From NCBI GenBank assembly GCA_036346375.1, contig CM070511.1, positions 3,844,001 through 3,908,000 on the forward strand: 64,000 nucleotides of DNA, read 5' to 3'. Origin of the DNA: Guadua angustifolia (lineage: Eukaryota; Streptophyta; Magnoliopsida; Poales; Poaceae). Below are positions 53,563 to 64,000 of the stretch, piece after piece; positions within the stretch are counted from its first letter, which is position 1; every line of letters begins with the position of its first letter. The notes under the pieces are model-generated. The model ran no database searches. It was not told the origin of the DNA and was given only the letters and a program-made list of their open reading frames with translations. A program made the translations under genes and the position numbers.

Positions 53563-56500
53563 TCAAGTATCCCCAATTCTGGTTACTTGAGGGGCGAGGT
53601 TTCTTTGCACACAAAACAAACCACTTCTATTAGTACATTCCTTGCTTTTTAATGTTTCTTCTGAATTGGCCATCTCGCGGGCAAGCTTTTCTGCTTTCAG
53701 TGGGCCACTTTTGCATTCAGGGTCGCGATCTCCCCCTGAAGCTGGAGGGCTTGCTGGGAGGCGTCTACGGCTCGACGTCATTCCTCTTGGCCGGGCGGGG
53801 CACTCTTGTTGCTTCTGGCGACGCTCAGTTTCTCTTCAAGCCCGGGGACCTTGGTCTCGGACCCCGGAGGCGACTTCACGGGAGCCTTCTCCAGCGCCTC
53901 GACCTTAGCGCGTTCGACCTCGAGCGCCTTGGTGGCAAGATCGAGCTTCCCCTCAAGCTCGAAGATTTTGGCCTCGAGCTCGGGGGACGCCCTCGCCGTG
54001 GGATGAGCTCGCCCGCCGCGCCTTCTCCAAGTCCTTGTACACAGCCCTTTCGGTTTAAGCGTCTTGTTGGCGCGCCCAAGTTCCTCCTCGAGCTGGAGTA
54101 TCTTGGCCTTGAGCTCGGGAGTCGATGCCTCTGTAGAAGCCTTCTCCAGAGCCTCGATCTTGGCCCGCTCGGCCTCGCGCGCCTTGGCTGAACGGGCGCG
54201 CTCCTGCTCCACAGCCCTAAAACCATGGTCACGCTCAGAGGTCCTGGCCTGCTCGAGCTCCGCCGCGTGAGCTATCTCCTGCGACCTCATCGTCCGGCGC
54301 AGATCATCAAGCTCTTGGGCTTTCTGCTCGAGCTCCTCCTGCTCGACCTCAATGGTCTGGACGAGCTTTTCGCGCTCAACCTCCCGCGCCTCTACTGTGT
54401 CGAAGAGCTCCCTCATCACGGCGGCATGCTCCTGAAGGCCTTGTTGCCCCAGAGAGGCATGATCGACCACCTTCACGACAGAGAGGATAGCCCGGAATGA
54501 GAAGGGACGAGGGGGCTTGGACTAAGATATACGAAGCGTGCGGGGGGTCCCGTACCTCGCGAACGCGACCCTCTAGGCGTGCGCGGGAGAATTCCTCGCG
54601 ATCATCGATCTTGATTCTTGCGGATCTCCTCCTCTTCATAAATCTGCCATCTTTGGTGCGGGATCGACCTCGACCACCGATGGCACAAGCCCAGGTCGAG
54701 ATCTCGAGTCCCCCACCGGGCGGCAGTCCGCTGCCCCCTCCGGTGGGTTAAACCCGTCAGTGGGGGGGGGCGGCAGTACTAGCCCCGATTTCCACGACCG
54801 GGGCCCCGCTCGTCTCCGGTGCCAAGGGGATGGCAGCTGGATCCGCCGCGGCATTCACGACCTCCATGGCCTGGGATGCCGCGACCTCGGCTTCAGGCCT
54901 TGATCGCGGAAAATCTTGAGACTTCGCACCGATCACGGCGGCCGGCGGATCGCGGCCTCAACACCCGGAGCGATCGTGGCTGGTGGGGTTTTGGAGGTCG
55001 CTCCAAGCGCGGCCTCAGGGACCTGGGTATCCTCCCCCACGGTGGCTTCGGGAAGCCCGTCGACGGCATCTGTGTCATGGGCCTCGCCTGTGTCGTAGTC
55101 CGCACTGACCACAGGCTCATTTTCTTCGGACGAGTCGTCCAGCCCTTGGTAGAACTTCGTGACTAAGAATTTGTCACGAAGGAGGCTTGGCGTCCGGCGA
55201 CGATCGGCAGAGACCCGGCTCGAGTGTTCTCCTCCTCGGACTCAGACTCACCCTGGACAATAGCCATCGTCAAAACGGGCAAGTTTCGAGCTCGGGTGCT
55301 CAAGTTCTGCGATCAAAAGCATACACTAAGCCAGAAGAGATCTGAAAGGCGTATGACCGGATGCCAGGGCTTACAGGTCACTGATCTCCTCCTCGTCGAC
55401 GGTCGTCGAAGGTATTGTTGCCTCGATGTTGAGGGGGCGCCACGCTTGCGTGTCCTCGCGACCTGAGACCTTGGGGTCCGAGCCGGCTCCGCATCGCCCG
55501 CCGCGACGGGGGTTCGAGCTCGAGGCTCTGGGGCGGAGTGCCGAAGACTGGGCGGCGGCGGCCGTGCTCTCTTCTTGCATAAGGAAAACTTCGTCAAGCA
55601 AAGAAGGCCGAAGAGCACAAGCTCGGGGGCTCGGCTAGAAGGGCCCGTACCGTGGCACGGTCCCCCCACTCGACATGGCGTTTCTTCGCCTCCGTCTGGC
55701 TTGATCCGGCCGGTGGAGGTCGTTCCTTCCCTTTCTTGCTCCTGCCCCCGCCAGGCAGCAGGAGCATCCTCCTGGCCGTGTCCAGCAACTCCTCGTGGGC
55801 CTGCGAGCAAGCGAAGCTCGGGAAGGGGCTCGCAGGCAAAAGACTTGAGCGCTTGGTCGGGAGACTTACCTCGTCTTTTCGACGGAGTACATTCTTCGGG
55901 ACGGGGTTGCCAACGACGTACTCGTGCGCCAGCTTCCCAAACATCTCGACCATCCTGGCAGAGACCCAGGATTCTTTCGGCGCTGCAAGACAAGCGGTTG
56001 TCAAGAGAAGGTCGGGGGGAATACACGAGCCAGACCTTGGGGCAAGAAGACTCACCAGACGTACCCTCACGGGTCGGATCGTCGGCCCCCTGGATCTCGT
56101 AGAATGGGTGCTCCCTCCATCTAAGAGGGGACAAACGATTCCGCAGGAAGTCATTGGTGATCGCCTGCCCGTTGAGACCGCGCATGGCGCAGATATGAAT
56201 GAGGGCTATGGCCTCCTCGTCGACCTCGAGGTCGTCCGACTCCGGGGTCTCCTTCTTGCGGTTGGCGATGGGGGTCCCTTCGAACACCAGCGTCCCGGTC
56301 TCGCCCCTCTTCAGGTAGAACCAGCGCTCGTTCCACGGACCGAGGGAATCTCGGGGTTGGAACTTGGGGAAGGCCCATTTGAGCCCGACCAAGCAATGGG
56401 AAATGAACACATCCGACCACGGGTCCTTCCGGAGCGGAAGAGGTCAAATAATGAAAGAAGAAGAAGCGAGGGTCTGGAGAATCCCGTGGAACCCCTCGCA

Positions 56501-56769
56501 TAGATGGGAAAAGATGGTGAGAGAAGAAGCGGAGTTTGGCACAGATTGATGAGTTCGATGTCGCAGGTGGAGAGGACCTTCACGAACTCACTCTCCGGAG
56601 TCCATAAGCCAAAGAGGCGTAGTGCTCGGTGCGAGCGATCTCTGCGTCCTTGGGGTCTTGACTCGGTCTCGTTACCCGGCAGCCACCACACGAATGGATC
56701 CAGCAGCCCCAGGGACTCGAGCTCCTTCATCCTCGAATCCGACAGAGTGCCCCTTCCTAACTTGGTCAT
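53563..56769 (-). pseudogene. Antisense gene of element B (Transposase_28-like plus long coiled coil)
   Basis: Starts at ATG 56767-56769 (MTKLGRGTLSDSRMKELESL). The Transposase_28-like domain follows: LSTCDIELINLC, then SLGPWNERWFYLKRGETGTL and RSQRAGDHQ-type sequence near 56170. A middle part near 56000-55860 reads WVSARMVEMFGKLAHEYVVG and NPVPKNVLRRKDEVSLP. The C-terminus is a well preserved coiled coil at 54476-53778 (ELFDTVEAREVEREKLVQTI, LDDLRRTMRSQEIAHAAELE), and the last stretch is KLAREMANSEETLKSKECTN. The coiled coil is far better preserved than pol of the same element. Introns probable, not delimited. Confidence 0.72.
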
Positions 56770-57186
56770 GGCGGTTTTTGCTGGTTTGGTCTGAGGGGGA
56801 AAGGAGGATCTTGCTCGGGCAACGAAGGCTTGGAAGGCGAAGGTCACAAGAGCAAGAGCTTCTCGACGAGCGATGCAGCGCTGGGTTTATAAACCACAAA
56901 TCCAGTCCACGGCGCCTCAAAAGGCGTGCCAAACCGCGATTTGACGGGTACGATTAAGGCTTGGGCTATGGAATCGAGACGCCGCCAGGTGCCCACCAAC
57001 CGTTCACATCCGTACCAGCATCGAGAAGTCCAAAGGTCGCCAGGTGTCGAGGCCAAAGGACTCGCTTTGTGGTCTCCGCCCAACCTCGGCCAAGGAGCCA
57101 AGACCTGCAAAGGTTGCCTCCATCTCGAAGTAAAGGCTCGAGGTCGTCCAGGGAGCTCCCTCCGACCTAGAGCCTCGGGGGCTAGC
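56770..57186 (-). promoter_or_regulatory. Promoter and leader of the element B antisense gene; purine tract
   Basis: The minus strand reads GTTTATAAACCC at 56884-56895, about 120 bases upstream of the ATG, the same motif and spacing as in elements A and C. On the plus strand CCTCGGGGGCTAGC at 57173-57186 is the purine tract before the 3' LTR. Confidence 0.68.
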
Positions 57187-57841
57187 TGACGAGGGCTGGG
57201 TACTCCTTGACCAGCCGGCACGTGGTCAACGGATCCCCCAAGCTCGGAAGTCCCCGACCACGACACGGATGCATCTTGGCGCTCGACCTAGGCGCCAGAG
57301 ACCAAGCTCGACTCCGCTCGACCTCGAGCTCGGGCGGGATCCGTTGAAGCCTTGGTCATACAGGATTTGGATCGGCATTTGACCGCAGATTACGAGAGCG
57401 GGTCGTGGGGATGACTTAGAGTCTTGCGGCAAGTTCGGCGATTCTTGCCGAGCCCTCAAAGCGCCGAAGGCCCCTTCGAGGATCGCTCCCGTTCGCGTCT
57501 GAGAGGAGATAAAGACCAAGGGCGCACAAGCTCCAAAGACACGAGGACAACACAGTACACACCACAGCTCGAGCTAGGAATCACTATTGCTGTCTTGAGT
57601 TGTAAACACCCTCCTGTACATCGATATAGTAAGAATCACCGCCGCAAGGCGACTGGAGTAGAGCTGTTACCTTCATAGGGGCTCGAACCAGTATAAACTC
57701 TTGTCTCGTGTTCGTTGTCGCCTTGCTCCGACCATCACCGTGATCAATTTTCTTCCTTCGTTCGAGCAAAACGCAGCTCAGGTCCCATAACACTCTGACC
57801 CCCTCCTCACTTCTTGCGGTTGGCGATCCCGATCGTCGACA
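57187..57841 (+). repeat. 3' LTR of element B
   Basis: 655 bp, TGACGAGGGCTGGGTACT to GATCCCGATCGTCGACA, followed by GATTC. Matches 46756-47414. Confidence 0.88.
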
Positions 57842-57846
57842 GATTC

Positions 57847-58207
57847 AATTTGGAAGGTGCCCATATTCTGTTTAGCATGGTTATTAGCAATTGACCCATC
57901 ATGGGGCGCACCATATCCTAAGTTAAGTTTGGCTCGAGAACATTTTGTACGCAACGATTGTAATGCACAACTGGCGGCCCAACATGGGCATGTCCTAGGT
58001 CAAGTCCAGACAAAGTATAGAAGGCGAAACGACTTTTCCCGCTTCTTATAAATAAGAGATTTGGTGCGAGCAAAGAGGCTTTCTGCGCACTGCTCTCACT
58101 TGCCCCTTCATCTTCTGAGTTTAGATATTTCTTCATCAGCTTTCTTTGCTAGGGTTAGCCGTCGCCGCATTTCCCAATTTCGAGCCGCTGCGAAACTTTT
58201 TTTGAAA
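57847..58207 (+). promoter_or_regulatory. Promoter and leader of the fragment E antisense gene
   Basis: TATA box TATAAATA at 58047-58054 and ATG at 58208; the ~150-base leader is C/T-rich at its end (CTTTTTTTGAAA). The sequence before the TATA box is the continuation of 46247-46755 displaced by element B. Confidence 0.65.
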
Positions 58208-59107
58208 ATGTCTTTTTCTTCTTCCTCCCAGAGCACTCCTGTGAAGCCCTCACCTGAAGATTGGGCTGCTTCGATAACAACGGAGGGGCACTTGGAAGAA
58301 TTGGTTACCTCTGGAGTTCTTCCCCCTTTGGCGTTGATTTGTGCACGGCCAGCCGCAGGTGAATCCGTCCCCACTCCGCAATCTGATGAAATTGTGGTCT
58401 TTGAACCCTTTTTCCAACGCGGGTTCGGACTCCCCAGTAGCGCTTTCTTTCGTGGCCTTCTTCACTTTTACAAAATTGAGTTGATCAACCTAAATCCCAA
58501 CTCCATTTTGCAAATTTCCATCTTCGTTCATTTCTGTCAGGCGTATCTTGGAATTCGCTCGCATTTTAGCCTTTTCCGTCACCTATTTCTTCTTAACCCT
58601 TTTCCCAGCAAGAATTCCCCTAAGGTAGTTGGAGGTGCCAGCTTCCAGCTGCGTGATGGGATGAAGAAAGCTTACTTCTCCATTCCTTTCAAAACCTCCC
58701 ACAAAGGTTGGTATCCGAAGTGGTTTTACTGTTCCAATTTCGGTCCCTTCCTACCTCCTTGCGCCGGGCTCGCGCCCACATTTTCGGTCTCCTGGGTCTC
58801 TACTCCTCCGAGCTGCGACATGGACCAGGTGGAGGACCTCCCGAAGCAAATCCATGGCCTGAAAGAGACAGGTTTGACTGGGGTTGACATTGTTGTCAAC
58901 TTCGCTCGGCGCCGTGTACAACCTCTCAAGGAGAGGGTCCTTCTGGGATTTGAGTACTCCGGGTTGGATGATCTCACCCGCGAGGCACCTGAAGCCATCA
59001 CCCGAGAGGTGCTGCTTGATCGAGTGAATGACTTATTCGCTCAAGGCACCACTATTCCGCTTCATGGTCATCCGCTGCCTTTCTTTGTGAGACGTCCTCC
59101 TCCTACG
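58208..59107 (+). pseudogene. Antisense gene of fragment E, exon 1 (Transposase_28-like, intact)
   Basis: 300 open codons from ATG 58208 (MSFSSSSQSTPVKPSPEDWA). The domain reads EIVVFEPFFQRGFGLPSSAF, LLHFYKIELINLNPNSILQI, GWYPKWFYCSNFGPFLPPCA, FARRRVQPLKERVLLGFEYS. It ends at donor ACG|GTGAGC (59107/59108), phase 0. No lesions seen in this exon. The upstream in-frame ATG at 58061 lies just after the TATA box and is unlikely to be the start. Antisense to the lost pol of fragment E. Confidence 0.8.
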
Positions 59108-59192
59108 GTGAGCATTTTCCCTTTTGTTAGTTTCTGATCGTTGACCTTTAATAGGATGTTGACTGGTTCTTGTGCTTTGTCGCCTTTTTTAG

Positions 59193-59568
59193 GATCGGAT
59201 TGCCTTCTTCTCTGATGCTCCGATCCCTCCCACCCCTTGGCACAAGGGTGCTAAGTGCAAGCAGCCTGCCGGACCTTCAACTGAAGCACCGGGCGCCGAG
59301 AGGGGAAAGAAGCCGAGGTCGGAGGTGGGTTCAATGCCCCCGCGTCTGACCGGTAGAATTACCATTAGGGAGAGGAAAGCAGCTAGCCACTGGGGGAGTT
59401 CAAGAGCTGCCCCGCATGCCCAAGGGCTTAGCAGCTGAGAACCCTGCGGCCCAGCCTTCGACGCAATCAGCTCCTCCCTGTCCCAAGTCCGGCGCGACTC
59501 CGGATGTTCCCCCGAGTGGTCCTGCCGTTCGGGGAGTATCCAAAGTAAAATTATGGAAATTCGACAGG
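59193..59568 (+). pseudogene. Antisense gene of fragment E, exon 2
   Basis: Acceptor CGCCTTTTTTAG at 59192 joins in phase: DRIAFFSDAPIPPTPWHKGA, then basic residues (AERGKKPRSE). A frame change near 59400 leads to MPKGLAAENPAAQPSTQS and WKFDR before a donor GTATGC at 59569. Pro/Ser-rich linker region. Confidence 0.6.
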
Positions 59569-59634
59569 TATGCTTCCCTATTGGTTCTTTTCTCTTGTTC
59601 TGCCGAATCATGTTATGATGTCTTGCTTACATAG

Positions 59635-60350
59635 GGTGCCATCGACCGACGTTCCTGTGGGCGCCACATCCGAGATGGTTCTGGGGGACGATGCCCATGA
59701 CACCGTAGTCCCCGGAGAGACGGCCCCGCAGGTTTTTGCCGTGACAGGGGACGCCGAAATGGTGGCAGATCGGGCCAAGGCGTCCTCGTTGAGTGCTACC
59801 GTCCTTGGCGCCGCCGCAAAGGCTTCAGGATCTGGGCCCCCCTTGGCCTAGCCTAGTGCCCTGCCTGAAGTGACTTCAGGGTCGCCAACCCCAGAGCCTG
59901 TTGCTGATGATGCCCTTCGGGTGGAAGAAATTGCCTGAGGGCCACGTCCCAGTCCTTCCCGTCCTCAGATCCCGCTGCGCCTTGTTTTTCATAGCGATGA
60001 TGGCAGAGGAAGGCCTTTGGCGACGAAGACGAGAAGAAGGTCCAGAAGGAGCTTTACGAGCACGCCATCGAATGAGCTCGATTGGTCTAGCCGAGTCGTT
60101 GGTCCCTCCCTTTTTGTTTTCGACAAGCCGCGCATCCCTATTGATATATTTCTTGTAATCGGCAGGTCTTGGGGGACTGTTCTGAAAAACGGGACACCCT
60201 TCTTCGAGAGGTGCTCCCGAGGATCAAACTGCGAAAGGTGTATGAGGCCGAGCTCGAGTGGCTCCGCGCTGAAGGCAGGGCTGACGTCGATCGAGCCAGG
60301 AGCGAAGGTGCATCTAAGTGGCATAGCAAGTACGGATGGCAATCCTTCTC
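59635..60350 (+). pseudogene. Antisense gene of fragment E, 3' exons, truncated
   Basis: After acceptor TTACATAG (59634) the frame reads VPSTDVPVGATSEMVLGDDA to a TAG near 59850, probably after a frame change. A later piece after an acceptor near 60161 reads EKRDTLLREVLPRIKLRKVY and EAELEWLRAEGRADVDRARS, a coiled coil. Sequence passes into element G near 60350, so the gene lacks its end. Confidence 0.5.
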
Positions 60351-60359
60351 TTTTCGCTA

Positions 60360-61019
60360 ACTCTTGAGCAATGACTGCTCGAAAATTCTATCGCTGATGA
60401 TGAGTCACAGCGGTCACTCACCGATCCAGGGCGATGAGTGGACAATGATCTTGACCTTCACATAGATAGCAGGTGATGTTGTTTATAGGACATTCTCCAG
60501 GTTAGTGGCTTCCTTCACAGCTAGAACAATTAATTGCATGTTCAGCAGCAGTGTGTCCTATTTCGCCACACCGGATGCATGTACAGTCTTCTGATTGGTT
60601 TGGTTGACAACACTTCAAAGAACAACGTCCTGGTATGGTATCGGGTGTGGAGATACCATTCTTCCTTGTCTTACTGTGGTTTCACTGTCTTCTGATGATG
60701 TGAAGAGCCAACGAAAGGTGGTGGTAAACTCTAACCAAGTGATGGTATGTTCATCCCTAGAGGTGGCGTAGAAACTCTTCCACCAGACTAATGCATTTCC
60801 TTCTAACTGACACGTAGCGTAGGGAACTTTCTATTTATCTTCACCTTGCACCAAAGCCAGCTTCTCTTCTATGATGCGAAGCCAAATTTCTGCATCTCTA
60901 AGAGTGGTTGATCCATCAAATGTGGGCGGTTTGGTCTTCATGAACAAGGTAATCTTTGGTGTGAGCAGGGGTTGCGACTTCAATTGGGAGAGATTGATGT
61001 TGGCACTAATAACATTCAT
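60360..61019 (-). pseudogene. gag of element G, truncated and broken
   Basis: ATG 61019 gives MNVISANINLSQLKSQPLLT, then KPPTFDGSTTLRDAEIWLRI and EEKLALVQGEDK and a TGA at 60831. The capsid continues in the following sequence (YATCQLEGNALVWWKSFYAT, TSRDEHTITWLEF). A nucleocapsid knuckle CIRCGEIGHTAAEH is at ~60570, then CSSCEGSH and CYLCEGQDHC with a stop between. It ends near 60360. Confidence 0.7.
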
Positions 61020-61805
61020 CTATTGCATCATTATGCATAAGCGAGTCTAAGTGGTGAACAACTGATCCAAGTTTTGAATTATCACGGTTGATACGATTGG
61101 ATATTTCTTTGGTCACTATCTGCTTTATGCATCGACTCAATAGTAGCAATGAACTAACGTGAAGCGCCCCGAGTCTCTGCTGCGGTTGATCCTTTCAAGC
61201 TGTTGACCACTCGGGGTTTAGGTAAGAGTGAATAGCATAGATGAGGTTCATGAATCCTAGTCTTGAGACGAGGTTTAACCAAAAACTTATACAAACATTA
61301 TTAATAACTTGGTATGGTTGCTTATCCAAGCCTAGAAGCTCTGCAGCATATCTTGCACTTTCGACAAACAAGAAAAACCAAATTAACCTAAACACACAAT
61401 AATCTTTAGTCTAAGAGGTAACACTTCTATCTTAGATAGACGCGACTCTCACACATGAGTCTCAGCGGCTACAAAAGCCTTTGGTTCTTCTAGCTTTTAG
61501 AACACTTCATCGATCCACTTTTCTTGAGTTAAGCGATTCTGTCTTCACGATCTTGAGTTAGCGGCGACACCCAGTAGCTTTCTCCTTAAGTGTGAAACAA
61601 CGATAACTATTTGGAATAACTCAGATAAGATCTTCATTTAAAACAACAGGGAAAGATAGAAATTTTCAGCAAGGAGAAAAGAATAGAAGAATAAGACAAG
61701 TCAAGAACTTATCATTCTTTCAAGTTAAAATTTTCTTTTAGAAAATAATTTTGAAGTTCCTAAAGAATGGCCAATTTATCTAGGGTCAAGACCTACAGTC
61801 AGTAT
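61020..61805 (-). other. Leader of element G
   Basis: No gene. Its reverse complement matches 13868-14050 of the duplicated Tekay-like element (for example TAAGCAACCATACCAAGTTA). Confidence 0.6.
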
Positions 61806-61818
61806 GGCTCTGATACCA
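61806..61818 (-). other. Primer binding site of element G
   Basis: The minus strand reads TGGTATCAGAGCC, four bases from the LTR edge at 61823. Confidence 0.9.
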
Positions 61819-61822
61819 CCTC

Positions 61823-64000
61823 TGTCGGGACCAGAATGTGCAAATCCGGACCCTCTGTGTATTCTGCACTAGTCCAGGATCACGCTAGTGCACACAGTCT
61901 CAACATAGATGAATATCATAATCATACACAGCGGAATAATAAAGGTAACACAATTATAAAATATAAACTATTGAACGACCTTAAGGTCAACCTTACACAT
62001 GTGAGGCCTTGATGGCTTCAACTCCAAATAAGTAGCAATGAGCGAAGAACGCGTCGGTGAACCCCTTCAATATACCACGGGCATCGGACAGGTTCGACTC
62101 CTAGATAATCGCCTTCTTGCAGAACTTCTCCTTCTTGAAAACAAAGACTTCTCCTCAACTGGTGATGTTTTGTTAAAGCAAGGGTGAGTACACAACCGTA
62201 CTCAACAAGTCATGCATGAATCGATTCTATTACTACATGCATGGCTTATTCCAAAGGAATGGTGAATGGTTCTTTTGCAATAAGCGGCATTCACAATTAA
62301 TCATAAATAGATAGAAAAGCGATAAAACAAGTAATACCAATAATAAATTTACGCAATCATTCTCAAGTGAAGCATTTCTCATCCTTAACCAAGTTCCATA
62401 TCACGTTATCCACATTCCCAACCTCATTTTTAGAAAAATCTAACCCTTGACTGTAATCCCCAAGCAATGCTCAATCTGTGAGCACGGCTATTGAATAGGT
62501 TGTACACTCTGCAGAGGTTATACACTTTACCCACAAGATATAATCAACTCACCACGTCAGCAGTGAATCGCCATACAAGAGTATGCGAATGAGTGATCAT
62601 AACAAAGCCTTTCCAAAGATCCATCTAAACCCGACGCTTGCGCTAAGGTTTCAACCTTGGAGGAATGGTTACCACACCAGGGGCCCCTCTTGCGCCATGT
62701 GAGTTCTCACCGCTCCTCCGGCCCCACACCACCACGACAAGTACCAAAGAATAGATTTCACGGTTTACTGCAGCTAGATCCGTCCCATTCCTAACTTGTG
62801 GTTGTATGAAAGACTTCGAGTCAAAGGCTCGCAAGGTTAAGTCCTTAGTTGACCGAGGCAAGACTAACCAAAAGTTCATCACATCAACATGTCATAATAC
62901 CAAATGCGACCGCCCAATTGCCACTCTTGGCCCATCGGAAACAATCTTGCCACTTGCCCCAGTCTAAATCATTTTCCCACCCCATTTCTTTACCATGCAC
63001 CTCGTGCCATCATCAACTCAATAACACATGTCACATTCTCAAAAACACGTTCCATATCTCATTAAGTCAATATTAACTTCAATTTTTCCAAGATCATGAC
63101 AAATCTACGTGGCAAGGCTAAGCACACTACATACGGTCTAATTAACCCATGTTGGCAAATTATTAATGTCCAACTATTAACCCACAATCTAGGGTGACAA
63201 ATGAATCATGGCATACAAATAATAGAGACAAGGTGGCAATAACAAGTAGGTTGATTATCTAATCCCAGATTAATTGAAATCAATTTATTTCAAACTAGCA
63301 TGCAATAATTTCAAATGAAATAATTTTAAAATATGGGATCAATATGGTCAAAGCAAAACTTGCCTGGCCCTTGCAATTTTTATTATTCTTTACTCTTTTA
63401 TCTTCGATCCTTGATACTCGATCTTCAATCTCCGCTTGCTTGATTCTTAGCTCCTTGGAGCGACTTCCGGCAACACGTCTAACGATAAACAAACACAAAC
63501 ACAACAAAACTCAAAAGGCAAATCAAGTAAACTCCAAATTAAGAACGAATAGCATTGGGCACAACGGCTTAGATGAAATTAGGAACTCGAATGGATTAGG
63601 TCGATGATTAGACAAAAGAGAATGGCTTTCGGAAAATACACCGAAGAGAAAGATTAATAACATTGAAAGAAGGAATAATATCCCGAAGAATATTTCTTCC
63701 GAAGTTATTATCTTGATTGGATAGCCGATGTCATATGGACTCTCGATCTATAGACCGGGTCTACGAAGTTACGTTAGTTCGCCATGAACTAAGCAGATGC
63801 TTGAGGTTGACTTTCGTTGATCGAACGGCACAGTCAACCAAAAGGAAGATAGACTGATAGACTAGGTCTGGCACAAGAATATGACATGTGGCTAATGGTC
63901 TATTGACCAGGACCACGAATGAATTCTAGGTTAATGGCAGATTAGATTTCAAGGATAAGACAAGGACGGATGGGGTCGACATCCACTATGGTTCGATCCG
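61823..64000 (-). repeat. 5' LTR of element G (incomplete in window)
   Basis: Begins TGTCGGGACCAGAATGTG on the plus strand and is colinear with the solo LTR at 20463-25523 up to the window end (compare GACAAGGACAAGTGGGATCA at ~22522 with the last ~50 bases here). By that comparison about 2.9 kb more lies outside. Frames inside are not genes. Confidence 0.8.

Larger units (their letters stand above)
46756..57841 (+). mobile_element. Full-length Tat-lineage Ty3/gypsy element B
   Basis: 11.1 kb, LTRs of 659 and 655 bp, target duplication GATTC at 46751-46755 and 57842-57846. The order is 5' LTR, PBS, gag, protease, RT, two RNase H domains, integrase, spacer, antisense Transposase_28/coiled-coil gene, purine tract, 3' LTR. 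All plus-strand coding regions are broken by many indels and stops. Inserted in the leader of the antisense gene of fragment E. Confidence 0.88.
45774..60350 (-). mobile_element. Tat-lineage fragment E (minus-oriented), interrupted by element B
   Basis: 3' LTR at 45774-46246, then leader 46247-46755, then the insertion of B (46756-57841), then 57847-60350 with the antisense gene on the plus strand. Pol and 5' LTR are missing; the right side abuts truncated element G near 60350. Continuity across B is shown by the duplicated GATTC and by two related leader repeats (CAGCAATTGACCTAGCATGA at ~46710 and TAGCAATTGACCCATCATGG at ~57884). Confidence 0.7.
60351..64000 (-). mobile_element. Tekay-like element G, 5' part (minus-oriented)
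   Basis: Reading leftwards: 5' LTR (61823 to beyond the window), primer binding site, leader, gag, then truncation near 60350 against fragment E. Same family as the duplicated element at 8420-19766 (leader and nucleocapsid match) and the same LTR type as the solo LTR at 20463. Confidence 0.8.

Noticed and set aside
58061..58207. Upstream in-frame ATG extending the fragment E antisense protein by 49 codons
   Set aside because: It starts only seven bases after the TATA box, before the expected transcription start, and the added residues have no similarity to the family.

Overview
This is plant nuclear DNA, most probably from a monocot and plausibly a grass. It is made almost entirely of nested, mostly decayed transposable elements. 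The evidence is the set of families: Ty3/gypsy chromoviruses (Reina-like and Tekay-like), Tat-lineage Ty3/gypsy elements that carry an antisense Transposase_28-type gene, and CACTA (En/Spm) transposase of the TNP2 type. I see no intact host gene, no rRNA, no tRNA gene and no CRISPR. The only host-like coding traces are exon fragments in 34.7-38.1 kb, one of which reads like an RNA-dependent RNA polymerase.

Layout. (1) 1-7315: 3' end of a plus-strand Tat element (C). Its antisense gene starts at 6211 on the minus strand and is split by a nearly intact, minus-strand Reina-like chromovirus (406-5913). (2) 7316-26717: a CACTA element with subterminal repeats at 7670-8025 and transposase pieces at 8063-8419, 19767-20462 and 25524-26717. 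It is interrupted by a duplicated, internally deleted Tekay-like element (8420-19766) and by a 5-kb minus-oriented solo LTR (20463-25523) flanked by a perfect TTCTT duplication. (3) 26718-34123: minus-oriented Tat fragment D, with a short 3' LTR, an antisense gene on the plus strand with recognisable introns, and a 0.47-kb tandem duplication. (4) 34124-38365: AT-rich DNA with gene-fragment exons, ending in a CACTA terminus. (5) 38366-45324: Tat element A, an internal-deletion derivative joining gag to RNase H, with integrase, antisense gene and 3' LTR. (6) 45774-60350: Tat fragment E (minus-oriented), interrupted by the full-length Tat element B (46756-57841, TSD GATTC). (7) 60350-64000: 5' part of a minus-oriented Tekay-like element G, whose long 5' LTR runs out of the window.

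Four Tat elements (C, A, B, E) share one plan: gag-pol on one strand and, between pol and the 3' LTR, an oppositely transcribed gene with its own TATA box, a Transposase_28 N-terminal domain, and a coiled-coil tail (seen in A, B and E). Fragment D has the same layout, but I found no TATA box before its first antisense exon. Antisense ORFs in Tat elements are known. The repeated independent promoter and the intron structure seen here make them the most coherent functional unit of the window.

A second pattern concerns data quality as much as biology. The two ~5-kb Tekay copies differ mainly at CAG/CTG trinucleotides, often by multi-base changes or one-base indels. That pattern suits either unpolished long-read errors at CHG-methylated sites or mutation hot spots. 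Many frameshifts called here could therefore be artefacts.
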